Source: Chromobotia macracanthus (taxonomy: Eukaryota; Chordata; Actinopteri; Cypriniformes; Botiidae). Taken from it: DNA of 64,000 nt. Shown one piece after another: positions 12,132-23,162 of the stretch. The number at the start of each line of letters is the position of its first letter. Position 1 is the stretch's first letter. The DNA is taken from NCBI GenBank assembly GCA_036877525.1, contig JAZGTH010000049.1, positions 434,001-498,000 of the forward strand. Direction: 5' to 3'. The position numbers and the translations under genes were made by a program. A model generated the notes under the pieces. That model saw nothing but the letters and a program-made list of their open reading frames with translations. It was not told the DNA's origin and did no database searches.

Positions 12132-12341
12132 GCTTTGTTGTTAATTTGGGAACATATTTCTCATCGTCTCCTTAAGCAACATGTACAGTTTTTTAAGTGA
12201 AATAATTGTCAAATAGTTTCCTGTATTGTAGGTATTGTTCTTGTGTCTGCGTCATCACTGATAATATTGTTTTTGTTTTACATTGTGAAGCATCTTTCAG
12301 AAACATCTGAAGATGCACAGAGAACTTGAGCAGCCTAAAAT

Positions 12342-12435
12342 TGCTCCAAGTGAGGCTCGAACTCACAACCTCGGCATTGCTCTGCCCTGTACTGCTGTAT
12401 AAGTACCGCGCGCTGACCGATTGCGCCACTGGAGC
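12342..12435 (-). tRNA. tRNA-Ile-TAT: tRNA-Ile(UAU) with 20-nt intron (copy 3, inverted, one stem variant)
   Basis: Same as the other copies except that base 66 of the tRNA is T instead of C. This changes the last acceptor pair from G7-C66 to a G-U wobble. The other stems, anticodon TAT, intron, internal promoter and terminator are unchanged, so it may still be functional. Confidence 0.9.
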
Positions 12436-12672
12436 TTCACACAACAAGGTTCCTACAAACCCAATTACTGTCTGTGTGTGTCAATAACTTTTTCTCATGA
12501 TTCATCTGAAGGGAAAGAGTCCACTTGTAATTAGTAATTATTATGTAGTAATTATTTGAGATTTATATGTTATTGTAAGGTGATGATAATATAGCTACTA
12601 GTTTAAAATATGTTTTGTGTATTTTTGGGAACATTTTTCTCATCATAAGGAGACAATGAGAAATACAGTGTG

Positions 12673-12901
12673 TGTGAGACCATGTTAGAAGAATAGGAAG
12701 AAGTTGTAGAGAACTGGTACTTTTATCATCAGGTTCCTGTGTGAGGCACATGTCCTGAGAAACTCAGAACAAGGTAGTAAATACACTGCTGTCTGTCTCA
12801 CCCTGTCCTACACACGTTATATTTATACATGTTTGTGTGTTTCTTTATGTTAGAGTGCCTGAAGGAGATGTGGAAATGTGATTTGATAATGAAGGCATCT
12901 G
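12673..12901 (+). pseudogene. Broken cnpy4 exon 5-intron-exon 6 fragment (copy P2)
   Basis: Nearly identical to P1 and carries the same TAG stop and the same 17-nt deletion. P1 and P2 therefore arose by duplication of an already broken fragment, not by separate copying from cnpy4. It lies upstream of tRNA copy 4 in the same orientation. Confidence 0.9.
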
Positions 12902-13106
12902 CTTTGTTGTTAATTTGGGAACATATTTCTCATCATCTCCTTAAGCAACATGTACAGTTTCTAAATGAAATATTTTACTATAAATTAGGAACATGTGCCT
13001 TGTTGATTAGGGAACAAGTGGACTCTTTCCCTTCAGATGAATCATGAGAAAAAGTTATTGACACACACAGACAGTAATTGGGTTTGTAGGAACCTTGTTG
13101 TGTGAA

Positions 13107-13200
13107 GCTCCAGTGGCGCAATCGGTCAGCGCGCGGTACTTATACAGCAGTACAGGGCAGAGCAATGCCGAGGTTGTGAGTTCGAGCCTCACCTGGAGCA
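13107..13200 (+). tRNA. tRNA-Ile-TAT: tRNA-Ile(UAU) with 20-nt intron (copy 4)
   Basis: Sequence identical by eye to copy 1: perfect acceptor stem, anticodon TAT, 20-nt intron, internal A/B boxes and TTTT terminator. It lies in the left arm of the large inverted repeat 12646-14220. Confidence 0.95.
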
Positions 13201-13665
13201 ATTTTAGGCTGCTCAAGTTCTCTGTGCATCTTCAGATGTTTCTGAAAGATGCTTCACAATGTAAAACAAAAACAATATTATCAGTGATGACGCAGACACA
13301 AGAACAATACCTACAATACAGGAAACTATTTGATAATTACAACACATTGGAACCATTTGAATAAACAGATGTGAATCAGAAATACCTGTCATTGCATGTG
13401 AAGGCTCATACTTATCTCAGTCGTTTCTAAAAAGGTTCAGCCTACTGAAACAGTATGCACTGTTGAGACATTTACTCAATTAACATGATAGATGACAGGG
13501 ATCATCTTAAGCAAGAAATGCTGTTCCAGCTTACACAGAGATGACGCTTAGAAAGAATATAAATCTTATAGAACTGGAGTATAAGGGATTTGCAATAATA
13601 CCTTAATACCTTTCAGCCTGCTGTTTCAATATGAAGATGCACAGAGAACTTGAGCAGCCTAAAAT

Positions 13666-13759
13666 TGCTCCAGGTGAGGCTCGAACTCACAACCTCGGCA
13701 TTGCTCTGCCCTGTACTGCTGTATAAGTACCGCGCGCTGACCGATTGCGCCACTGGAGC
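13666..13759 (-). tRNA. tRNA-Ile-TAT: tRNA-Ile(UAU) with 20-nt intron (copy 5, inverted)
   Basis: Reverse-strand copy with all tRNA elements intact (acceptor stem, TAT anticodon, intron, T-arm, TTTT terminator). It is the mirror partner of copy 4 in the 12646-14220 inverted repeat. Confidence 0.95.
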
Positions 13760-13964
13760 TTCACACAACAAGGTTCCTACAAACCCAATTACTGTCTGTG
13801 TGTGTCAATAACTTTTTCTCATGATTCATCTGAAGGGAAAGAGTCCACTTGTTCCCTAATCAACAGGGCACATGTTCCTAATTTATAGTAAAATATTTCA
13901 TTTAGAAACTGTACATGTTGCTTAAGGAGATGATGAGAAATATGTTCCCAAATTAACAACAAAG

Positions 13965-14193
13965 CAGATGCCTTCATTATCAAATCACATTTCCACATCT
14001 CCTTCAGGCACTCTAACATAAAGAAACACACAAACATGTATAAATATAACGTGTGTAGGACAGGGTGAGACAGACAGCAGTGTATTTACTACCTTGTTCT
14101 GAGTTTCTCAGGACATGTGCCTCACACAGGAACCTGATGATAAAAGTACCAGTTCTCTACAACTTCTTCCTATTCTTCTAACATGGTCTCACA
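13965..14193 (-). pseudogene. Broken cnpy4 exon 5-intron-exon 6 fragment (copy P3, inverted)
   Basis: Reverse complement of P2, with the same premature TAG and the same 17-nt deletion. The three copies share these lesions, so the duplications and inversions followed decay of the first fragment. Confidence 0.9.
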
Positions 14194-14383
14194 CACACTG
14201 TATTTCTCATCATCTCCTTAAGCAACATGTACAGTTTCTAAATGAAATATTTTACTATAAATTAGGAACATGTGCCCTGTTGATTAGGGAACAAGTGGAC
14301 TCTTTCCCTTCAGATGAATCATGAGAAAAAGTTATTGACACACACAGACAGTAATTGGGTTTGTAGGAACCTTGTTGTGTGAA

Positions 14384-14477
14384 GCTCCAGTGGCGCAATC
14401 GGTCAGCGCGCGGTACTTATACAGCAGTACAGGGCAGAGCAATGCCGAGGTTGTGAGTTCGAGCCTCACCTGGAGCA
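14384..14477 (+). tRNA. tRNA-Ile-TAT: tRNA-Ile(UAU) with 20-nt intron (copy 6)
   Basis: Last member of the array, with intact cloverleaf elements, TAT anticodon, 20-nt intron and TTTT terminator. Homology to the repeat unit ends about 125 bp downstream, near 14602, where unrelated sequence begins. Confidence 0.95.
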
Positions 14478-14602
14478 ATTTTAGGCTGCTCAAGTTCTCT
14501 GTGCATCTTCAGATGTTTCTGAAAGATGCTTCACAATGTAAAACAAAAACAATATTATCAGTGATGACGCAGACACAAGAACAATACCTACAATACAGGA
14601 AA

Positions 14603-17289
14603 CAAAATATAAAGAAAATGGAGTGGAAAAATCAATCTGCCATGATCGGCCTTTAATAACGCTTTGAATCGGGCTGGGGGCGGGGCCAGTAACACCCCCA
14701 TGCGCTAGTTCACCAATCACGACGGGCAGCACAAGACTCGAACCTGGTCCATTGGGTTTAGATGATTTAAAACTCAAGTGTAATTAAACAATTAATGTGT
14801 CCCGATCTCTGAATGTGTTCAACAAACAGACGAGCAGAGCAGCGCGACATGCGAGTCTGCACCGTGTTTTCAGTGATTGAAGACAGACGGGCGCGTTTCG
14901 TCGATCATCCGCCGCTTCATTACTTTAGCAGAGAGAGAACACACACCACAACATACTCACACAAGCTTACACTTTTATAAAGAAATGAACTGCTCTTTAG
15001 CTGAGAACTCTTTGTGTATATAGTGCATTTTAAGGCATTGCACTGCAGTCTGTACTGTGACTTTATAGTGTGATATGAATGTTAAATGTCGTTTACAGGC
15101 CGGAGTTCAGCTTTTACATCGTCGTCAGAAAGGCTGTAAGGAGCTCCAGAACTGTCCTGGTGATTATTTTGGTGCATTTTGTTTTACATCTATCGTTTTT
15201 TACTTAAAACTACCTTATAATAACCATTATTATAATAACCATTATAATGCTCGGTAAAGTTTTTGTCTTAATTAGTAACCAACAACGTGATTAATATTAG
15301 AGACCACATGGGGGCAGTAGAGCCCAGGTCCTAAAAATATGTAAGCCTGTCCGTTCATGAACTGGCCCATTAATATGTTGATGTGGATAAACTTACAGCT
15401 AACGTTAATGTGAGCCATGAGACCTCTTCTCTAACAGGAAGTAGATCTTTTATTATCATACATACAGCTGACAACAACAGCCTGGATCATCTTAATGCTT
15501 GAACCCATTAGTGTGATTAACATGTTATTTCAGTACAGACAGGTACAGATTGCATTTTTGCAATGTGATACATTTTTTGTTTGCCTTTATCACTGTAACT
15601 CCATCACAGATTCTTCCGCTCCCAATAAATGGCAATAAATGAAATGGCTATTAAACTAGTTCAGCACTCTGCAAATAGTTTTTAAAAACTTTAAACTGTG
15701 TAATTTATGCAAAGTGTTTTAAAAGGAAACTTCTGTTGCAGGTCATAGAGTCTAATAAGCTGTGGAATGTGAGTCTGTGTTTGAGTCCTGCAGACATCTC
15801 CAGTCTGTTTATGCATTTGAACTGAGGTGTACCAGCAAATACATGAAACAGAAATGCAACTAGCTCAGGCTTCAATCCAGGGAATTCTCCAGGGTGAGTC
15901 TGCTATTCAGTCTTTAGGCCTTAAAGTTATTAAGCTGTTGCCATTCAAAGGAGGACAGAATATACTGCAAAAGTAAACTATATTATCAAAAAATAAACAC
16001 AATAAAGACAAAATTCCCAATAGTCACTGGAGCTGATATTTTTTATTCACCAGGGATGTCCGCTTTACCCTGGTGGCTCTCTCTGTGTTCTTGGATATTT
16101 CACGATTACAAAACAACAGAAAATATTTTGTGCATAAAATATTCACATTAGTGTATAAAAATAAAAACAATCATTTAGATAATTTGTCCTTTCCTGAGCC
16201 GAAATTGGTGTTTCTCTGATCTCCTCTCAAATGTTGAATGTGTTTGATGGTTGATCTCTAAACTGTTATGAAATGTGTATCTTTGTAATTAATAGTGACA
16301 TGATTTATGTCTCGTTTGAAATCAAAACAGAAATTAAGATTTCCTTTAGGAAAAAGAAGGTTCTCATCTGGAGCAGCTGTTTCCAAATCAAACAAACTTT
16401 ACATCATCAAATACTTTAAACTTGATTAGGGATGAAATGAAAGAGTTCGGACAAAAGAAAATGAGCAAAAACTTTCAGTGATAAATTACTAAAGCTAGTT
16501 TTAATGTTTTGATTTGGGTTTAGCTTTACAGCCACTGCCATTGCAGTCACACTCCAATACTCACACTGTCATCATTTATATTAAACAGTGAATGAAATCC
16601 ATGACGTGACATTGATAAATACAGTGTCATTATCATATTCACACAGGAGCAACACCTGAAGATGGCTGGGTTTTGTTTTTTTTTGTTTTTTGCAGTGTGA
16701 CTGCAGTAGCTGTCGTCTGTGTCTGGTGACGTTTCTTCTTGTGCTTTCTTCGCTCAATGCTTTTCTTCTCAGCTATAATGTCTGGACTTTCTCCAGCCTG
16801 CTTTCAATATCACATGTGATGTAGATTCAGCAGACACTTGTGTAGCTGCAGCGGGTTTGTAAGCTCTGCCACACTGAACTGAAGGTGAAGGCTGAAGGTA
16901 TGCCAGCAAAATGTGACATGCATCATTATACCTGTTCATCCCTCAGTTAGGTTTGTTGTACTTGACACTCATCCAAAAGCATCAGCCCTGAATCTGCGTG
17001 TGCTGTGCCTGGGCACACAGACACACACCTGGCAGCCTGTCCTCGGGGAAGTCATCAATCAGTTTTATGAGGCTGCTCTGGGGGAGTTTCTTTTGTTTCT
17101 CGTTAGATTTACTTTTCTTTTTTTACTCTCTCCTCTTGGCTTACCCTTACTCACTATTTCCATATGCGTCAGCTTTAGATTCTCTCCGGAGAGCGGGCGC
17201 CTCGTTCTTGAGGTTTCCCAAAGCGTCGTTCGAGTTGCGCGTTAAAACGTGAATTGACGCTCGCAAGTTAAAATCTTCACGCCAATCCG
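14603..17289. other. Intergenic stretch, no convincing protein gene
   Basis: A GC-rich segment at about 14640-14910 has CpGs and could be a promoter of a non-coding transcript. The rest is AT-rich and lacks a recognisable conserved exon. A small Lys/Arg-rich reading frame on the minus strand (16639-16806) was seen but not assigned. Confidence 0.4.
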
Positions 17290-17568
17290 GAACTGTCTGT
17301 GATGTTGCCCGCTGCTCGTTATAAATGTGTTATAAATGTAAATGGTTTAATGGTTACTGTGGTTTGTGCATGCATTCGTTGTCAGTGCGCTCAGTCGTCT
17401 GTGTCCGGGGTTTGAGAAGCAGCTGACGTCACGGCGACACGTAACCCCGCCGCGGCGCACTGGACGCGGCAGAAGTGGAGTTACCGTGCGCTGCTCCGCT
17501 GACCGTATCCGTGTTTACCGTGCATTTACTGATCAACCGACACCGGCAGCCCCGCAGTGACACCCATG
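17290..17568 (+). promoter_or_regulatory. CpG-rich promoter and probable 5' non-coding exon, likely of the netrin gene
   Basis: CpG-dense DNA with a full palindromic cAMP-response element TGACGTCA at 17424-17431. It ends in a strong donor CCCATG/GTAAGT at 17568-17569. If this exon is joined to the netrin exon (acceptor at 23149/23150), the ATG at its edge would read only ATG GCT CGA TGA. The exon would then be 5' UTR with a three-codon upstream ORF, and translation would start at 23163. The link to netrin is inferred from position and strand only. Confidence 0.5.
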
Positions 17569-19672
17569 GTAAGTAACCTCACTTCTGATCTTTAACTCAA
17601 GCCTCCGTCGCTGCATTAAAACCGATGCGACAGATCATTTACATTTACAACGACGTGCACGCTGACCTGTGCATTAGTTATGATGGTGCTACAGTGGACT
17701 GTGTAAAACAAAAGCATAGTTCTCACCGGCTTTTGTCAACGCTTTGACCGAATCAAGATGTTATGTTTTCGCATGATTTTGAAATCAACACATAAAAAAC
17801 CATGCACGTCTAAGATAAGTTGTAACGAGCTTTTGTATTAGTATCAATCAAACAAACGAGTCAGTTTGTTTTACATGATTACATTATCCTTGGCAGATAT
17901 AATGTAACGTAGAAGGGCCCAATTTATTAACAAAAAATTAAACATTTGCTTAAGATTTGCTTAAAGTCAGTGTTGTCCAGCGCTATAATCCACAAAAGTA
18001 ATATTACAAGAATCAACATTTAATTACATTAAGAGTCTTTTTCTTAAAAAGATGAAAGAAACAACTGCATAATTTAAGAAAACTGTTAGTCCTTTAATAA
18101 TAAAACTATAAGAACAACACTTACAACAACAATAATTGTGTAATAATCCTAATTATTATAAACAACAATAGCCTAATGATAATAAATAATTGTTGTTTGT
18201 GTTATTAGTGTTATTAATAATATTATTAGGCCTCTTATTTTTGTACTACTGTTAATATTGTTGTTCTTGTTGCTGTTATATATTTTTCTAGCTGTACTTT
18301 CATGTTTGAATTAATATAACTTTTCCTAATTTAGTGAACTCAGTAAATCTTTTAAAAGCTAATGTAGGGGAGGAAACATGGGCCTGTGGCTATAACATGA
18401 TTTAAGTAACGGAATGAATCTCAGAAACGGCGGCGGATAATCTACGAATTGTAAATTGTTCTGCCGGAGGGCTACGCGTAAATAAAACCATTTCTTACAA
18501 TAAATACTGTTAAAACAGCACTGAAATAAAGACTAATATTACATAAATAGTACATTTATTTACACTCGCCTGACAATACTAAAGATGTTTTGAGTAATGC
18601 TCTTTTTTAACAAACGTATAGTTTTAAAAGATACAGGAGAGCTTTGCAGAGGCGCACGCAAAACGCTGATATTTGTGATGAGAAGACTGCCCCTCAAAAA
18701 TGATCTGTTACTGGGTGAAATGGCCCTTTTGAAGGGTGCTTAATTATTAAACCTGTTGCAATACAACTAATTTCGAAAGCACTGATTATTTTTCAATTAT
18801 TGAGAACTAATGGCGCCTCAGATGGGGCACAATCAGTTTAGGCTTTACAGTACAAAAAACAAAGCCCAGAAATAACAGCTTAAGGCCATGTAGGTGGCCA
18901 GCTGCGAACCCGTTATTTTAGTAGAAAAACGCAATTTCCGTTCTCCTTCTGCGGGCGCACTTTGCGTCTCATTATACGGTGACATATGTCGGGTCAAGCG
19001 ATAAACACGAATGGTTGTAATTACAGCTCCATAAAGCGGAATTTTTCATTAAATGATCATTATGGGGTTCGCCCTAGTTCACATCCCATAAGATTGAAGT
19101 CGTATTGCACAATACAAACTCATACTGCAGTGGGGATATAGAAATGATCTGAAGAGGCCGCGTTGATCAGTTATCAGCTATTGCCGAGCTGCCCGCGTCC
19201 TGCAGGAGATAACGCCGAGTTTCCTGTAACGCGGGGAACTTTCTCTGGAAAGTTTATTAAGGTTAAATAAGATGAAACCTCTCTGTTAATTGCTCATCGC
19301 TGAATGTTGTGCTTGGCATAACTGGAGCGAGGAATCACGGAAGGCGATTTCATGTGCATCTGTTTTCCAACACTGGAGCGAAACCTGCAGGGAAGTTCAT
19401 GATTTCACTCGCAGCGCGGGAGAGACAGAGAGCGGCCTCTGTCTTTCTCTCTCTCCCCTTATTGCTGTCTACCATATCTGTGTTTTCCCATTTAATCTCT
19501 GAACCTATTTCATGGATATGTTAGTATTTACAGAACTTTAAAGCACAATAGAGTCACAGCTGGCTTGGTTGCTTGAATAAAGTTTCATAAAACACATAGA
19601 CTAGACCATGCTTCAGAAGGATCAAAACAGCCCTTAATACTAGCCTTTTTTAGTGTCATTATCTCATTTATA

Positions 19673-19750
19673 TTATATATATATATATATTTATGTATTT
19701 ATATATATATATATATATTTATGTATTTATATATATGTATGTATATATAA
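19673..19750. repeat. (AT)n-rich microsatellite with TTTATGTATTTATA units
   Basis: Alternating TATATA runs interrupted by repeated TTTATGTATT blocks, in the presumed first netrin intron. Confidence 0.85.
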
Positions 19751-19921
19751 TGAGATGAAACTGTCAGTGTAGTACAATCATCACTTCACTTAAATGAATT
19801 CAATACACAGAAAACCCTGCAGTGAACTTCTGTTTCGTCCAGATCTCCAGCTTTAATGTTATGAGAACAATTTGAAATTAAGTTAACAGAGGTGTTACTG
19901 CCAGCTGCGACATGGCTCAAC

Positions 19922-20048
<127 letters not shown>

Positions 20049-20959
20049 GTAGGTATTTGGATGCACAGGAGAATAAGAACTTGGCTGAAGTCTCTGGATT
20101 CTGCTTTACCCTTCACATTATTTGTGTGGGGAAAACATGTCTCGAGCAGACATTGACTGATTCATTAATAATGGACCAGGACGACTGACCTAACAGTTAT
20201 AAATCATAGATTTGAATCAGATTATTTCATTAACATGCACATACGGCTTCAGTACAATGTTAGCTGTCTGTTGTCCATGATGAAGAATGTTAAAATGTGT
20301 TAAGCAGGCCAGATCTTTGTCATCTGTCCTAAACATACCCAAAGGCTACAGTTTAAGATGTGAAGAGTAGCACTGTGGGGACAAAAGTCAGGTATCCAGC
20401 TCCCCCAAGAAGACCAGAGCAATCTGTCAAATGTGTGTGTTGTAATCTTCTTCTATCACATTTTAAATGTGTTTTGGCATGTTAGACTATACAAGCATTA
20501 TTCATTTGTTTGCTTGTTTTTATTTCTTATAACAAAAACAGTTTTCAATCATTTATTCATGTCATATGAAACAACTTTCGTTTCTTTGGAGGTTGACAGT
20601 TCTGAAAAGGTTGTCATGGCTCACACAGGCTTAGTTTGCTTCATTATAATAGATGCTTTCCGTCCGTGTGAGGCTTAAGGATTTAGCCTGAAGGAGCTGC
20701 TAACGAGGGGGAAGTCTCGGTGTCAAGATCGCGGTTGTCATCGGGTATTCTTTCAGCTCACCCGTGGCTATAAAAAAGTCACCTAAAATTAGTTGCTACT
20801 GCTGACTTCTCTAGCAATATTTCGTGCTGGTGAACGCATTTTATATTATAGACCTGTTATTATACTTATATTATAGGCTAAACAATTTGTGTGTTAATAA
20901 TTGAACGTATATTTCCTTCTTTCTGCAATTTTCTGTATGAGAACTGAAAAAGTGTTGCT

Positions 20960-21245
20960 GTCCCAGCTGTCACTCGTGGAGTAAAACTCTAGAGTAACAA
21001 TGACGAAAACGTCCGGTTGTTTGGATGTTGTATTAACGTTTTTGCTTGGTTTTAAGTACGTTATTAATGCATTTTTTAAACTCTATAATGTTTCTAAACC
21101 GTTCCACTAACCACTTAAGAACATAGTTGTTATATAACGTAACAAAAACATTGTACTAACGTTACTGCACGAACGTTTCTGATAACTTTGAGAGAAGAAA
21201 CACAAGCAAACGTTCTGAGAACGTTCCCTGTTAGCTGAGGTTCCG
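20960..21245. mobile_element. Diverged short repeat ending in CTGTTAGCTGAGG
   Basis: The right end reads AACGTTCTGAGAACGTTCCC and then TGTTAGCTGAGG. In reverse complement this matches the left end of the element at 33603-33957 (CCAGCTAAGAGGGAACATT). The interior has repeated AACGTT-type motifs. The left boundary is uncertain. Confidence 0.5.
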
Positions 21246-23162
21246 CTCGTTTCTCTCTGACCTGAAGATGGGCTCATATCATTTTCAACGCTAAGTTCTG
21301 GTGCTATACTAAACATAACGGTGCAGAAATCGGTCATCGTTCACGTTATCGGAGAATTAATATTCGATGCATGAAGTACGTGCGATAAATCGTGTGAACA
21401 GTGTACGGTTATAACTGAGCAGAATAAATTCAAACCGTGCGGAGCTGAACAAACCCTCGTTTCTCACAGCCGTGAATATCTCCACACCCTCATCACTTTC
21501 CCAACTTACAGTCTTACGCGTCGTCCTCAGATATACTGCCGCTCTGAAACCGGAGATTCAATTAATCAGACGATCAATTAATGCGGACGCTTCCCACAGT
21601 GCTCTCGGTTTCCCGGGGCACGGTGCGATATGTGCGGAATGATCGCGGGAATGCGCCCCGGCGGGACGGTATCACTGAAGCAGACATCTGACCATGTTTA
21701 AAGAAAATGTCCCTGATTCGTTCTTTAATGAATATAAGAGCACAATCAGGAGAGGGAGCTGGAGAGGAAGAGGCCGGTGCTCCTCTGACCTTCATTCCTC
21801 TCGGGGTTCTTGTATTTCAGCGTCTGACCCCTCTCTCACAGCGGCCGTTTACGCATCCCTGCTGACTTCACTGTCAATGTCAAACTCTTGTTAGGACATC
21901 ATCAATCATCAGGATGTGGAATATTCTCAGAACTTTGAGGCAGGTGATACACTGGAGAAACTGTCTGATGGACTCGCATGTGTTCAGCAGACACAGCAGT
22001 GTTCATCTGTTAGTGTAGGGTTCACTTCCAACAGTTTGACAGCTGATATCCACTGACTGAACACCAGTTTCAATATGTGTGTGTGTTTGTCCTCAGATGC
22101 TACCCGTTTGCTTGCCTCTTAAACCCTAACGTTGCCAGCTTTTATATCACTCTGTCTAGGGAAGAGTTAGCGCATTGTTTCTCATGTCTGCAGGAGAGAT
22201 TTCGCAAGCTGCTGTGGTGTTGATTCTCAGCAGATAAATACACAGGCTGTGTCATTAGGCCGAGAAGAGGAAGACAGACAGAGATTCATTACTGTGTGCC
22301 AGCAGACGGTCGGGTACAGACTTACTCTGTCTTTCCAAAGGAAGTAGCTGAATGAAGGCTCAAGCTGTACATGCATTTCTCACATTCAATCTATAAATCT
22401 GTCACTCCATTTTATCTTCTAATCTTAGCACACATCCTCTCATTTCTCTGTCCTCATCTCTCTCCCTCACACACACGCAGTAATTCTATCTCCATTCTAA
22501 ATATGCCTTTATTTTCAAGTTATATACTGGGGGGGTAACCGAATACTGCCCATGGTCCTTTGGCAGAGTGACCGATTAAAATAAAAATGATGACAAGGAA
22601 TCTTAGGTTTTACTTTATAATCTCTTTTGTCTTCCTCTTGATAACTAAAGGTTATCTTAGCTTCTTCCTTTCTCTACTCTCGATACATCGTCCAGGTTTA
22701 TATTAAAAAGGGTGGGTGGATAAGCCATAAATATGATGAATGGGAACGCGGTTGGAATATTGGAGCAGCTGCTCCACATGCTTTTTGTCATCCCGTGCAA
22801 TCTCTTCATGTTTACACTTTCAGTTGCCCTGTCCCTTCTCTATGAGCTTGACATGTCAAGATGAATCTTTAAAAGCTGCATTAACTGACATAGACCAGGT
22901 AAAGGAAGGAGCCTTACTGACAGATATGTCACTGATTGGCTGGATTATGTAAGTAAATTGTTGATTTATAGATCCTTCAGAGACATGAGCTGGGATGTTT
23001 TGAATTGTGGTACAGATGGCTGTGGTCTGAGATCATGGACATCTCGATGCTGTCACCTGTTTGGTCTTCATTCAAATGTCATGTAAACAGAACTTTCATT
23101 TAACTTCTTAAAATCACTTTTGTCTTTTTCTTCTTCCCTGCTGTTACAGGCTCGATGACATC

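Larger units (their letters stand above)
12646..14220. repeat. Large near-perfect inverted repeat (arms about 589 bp, spacer about 400 bp)
   Basis: The left arm, about 12646-13234, contains cnpy4 fragment P2 and tRNA copy 4. The right arm, about 13632-14220, is its reverse complement and contains tRNA copy 5 and fragment P3. By eye the arms differ at only a few positions. The spacer, 13235-13631, includes a piece related to cnpy4 intron 4 (the AAATACCTG and TTGCATGTGAAGG motifs near 13380-13405, compare 9500-9530). The flanking block 11581-12200 is also inverted relative to 13900-14520, giving nested palindromes. Confidence 0.88.

Noticed and set aside
11773..14324. Repeated frames beginning MCLTQEPDDKSTSSLQ or MFVCFFMLECLKEMWK
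   Set aside because: They are antisense or out-of-frame readings of the broken cnpy4 exon 5-6 fragments and share their duplications.
11050..14656. Repeated small reading frames containing AQSVSARYLYSSTGQSNAEV
   Set aside because: These are translations through the tRNA-Ile(UAU) genes and their flanks; they repeat because the tRNA unit repeats, not because a protein family is present.
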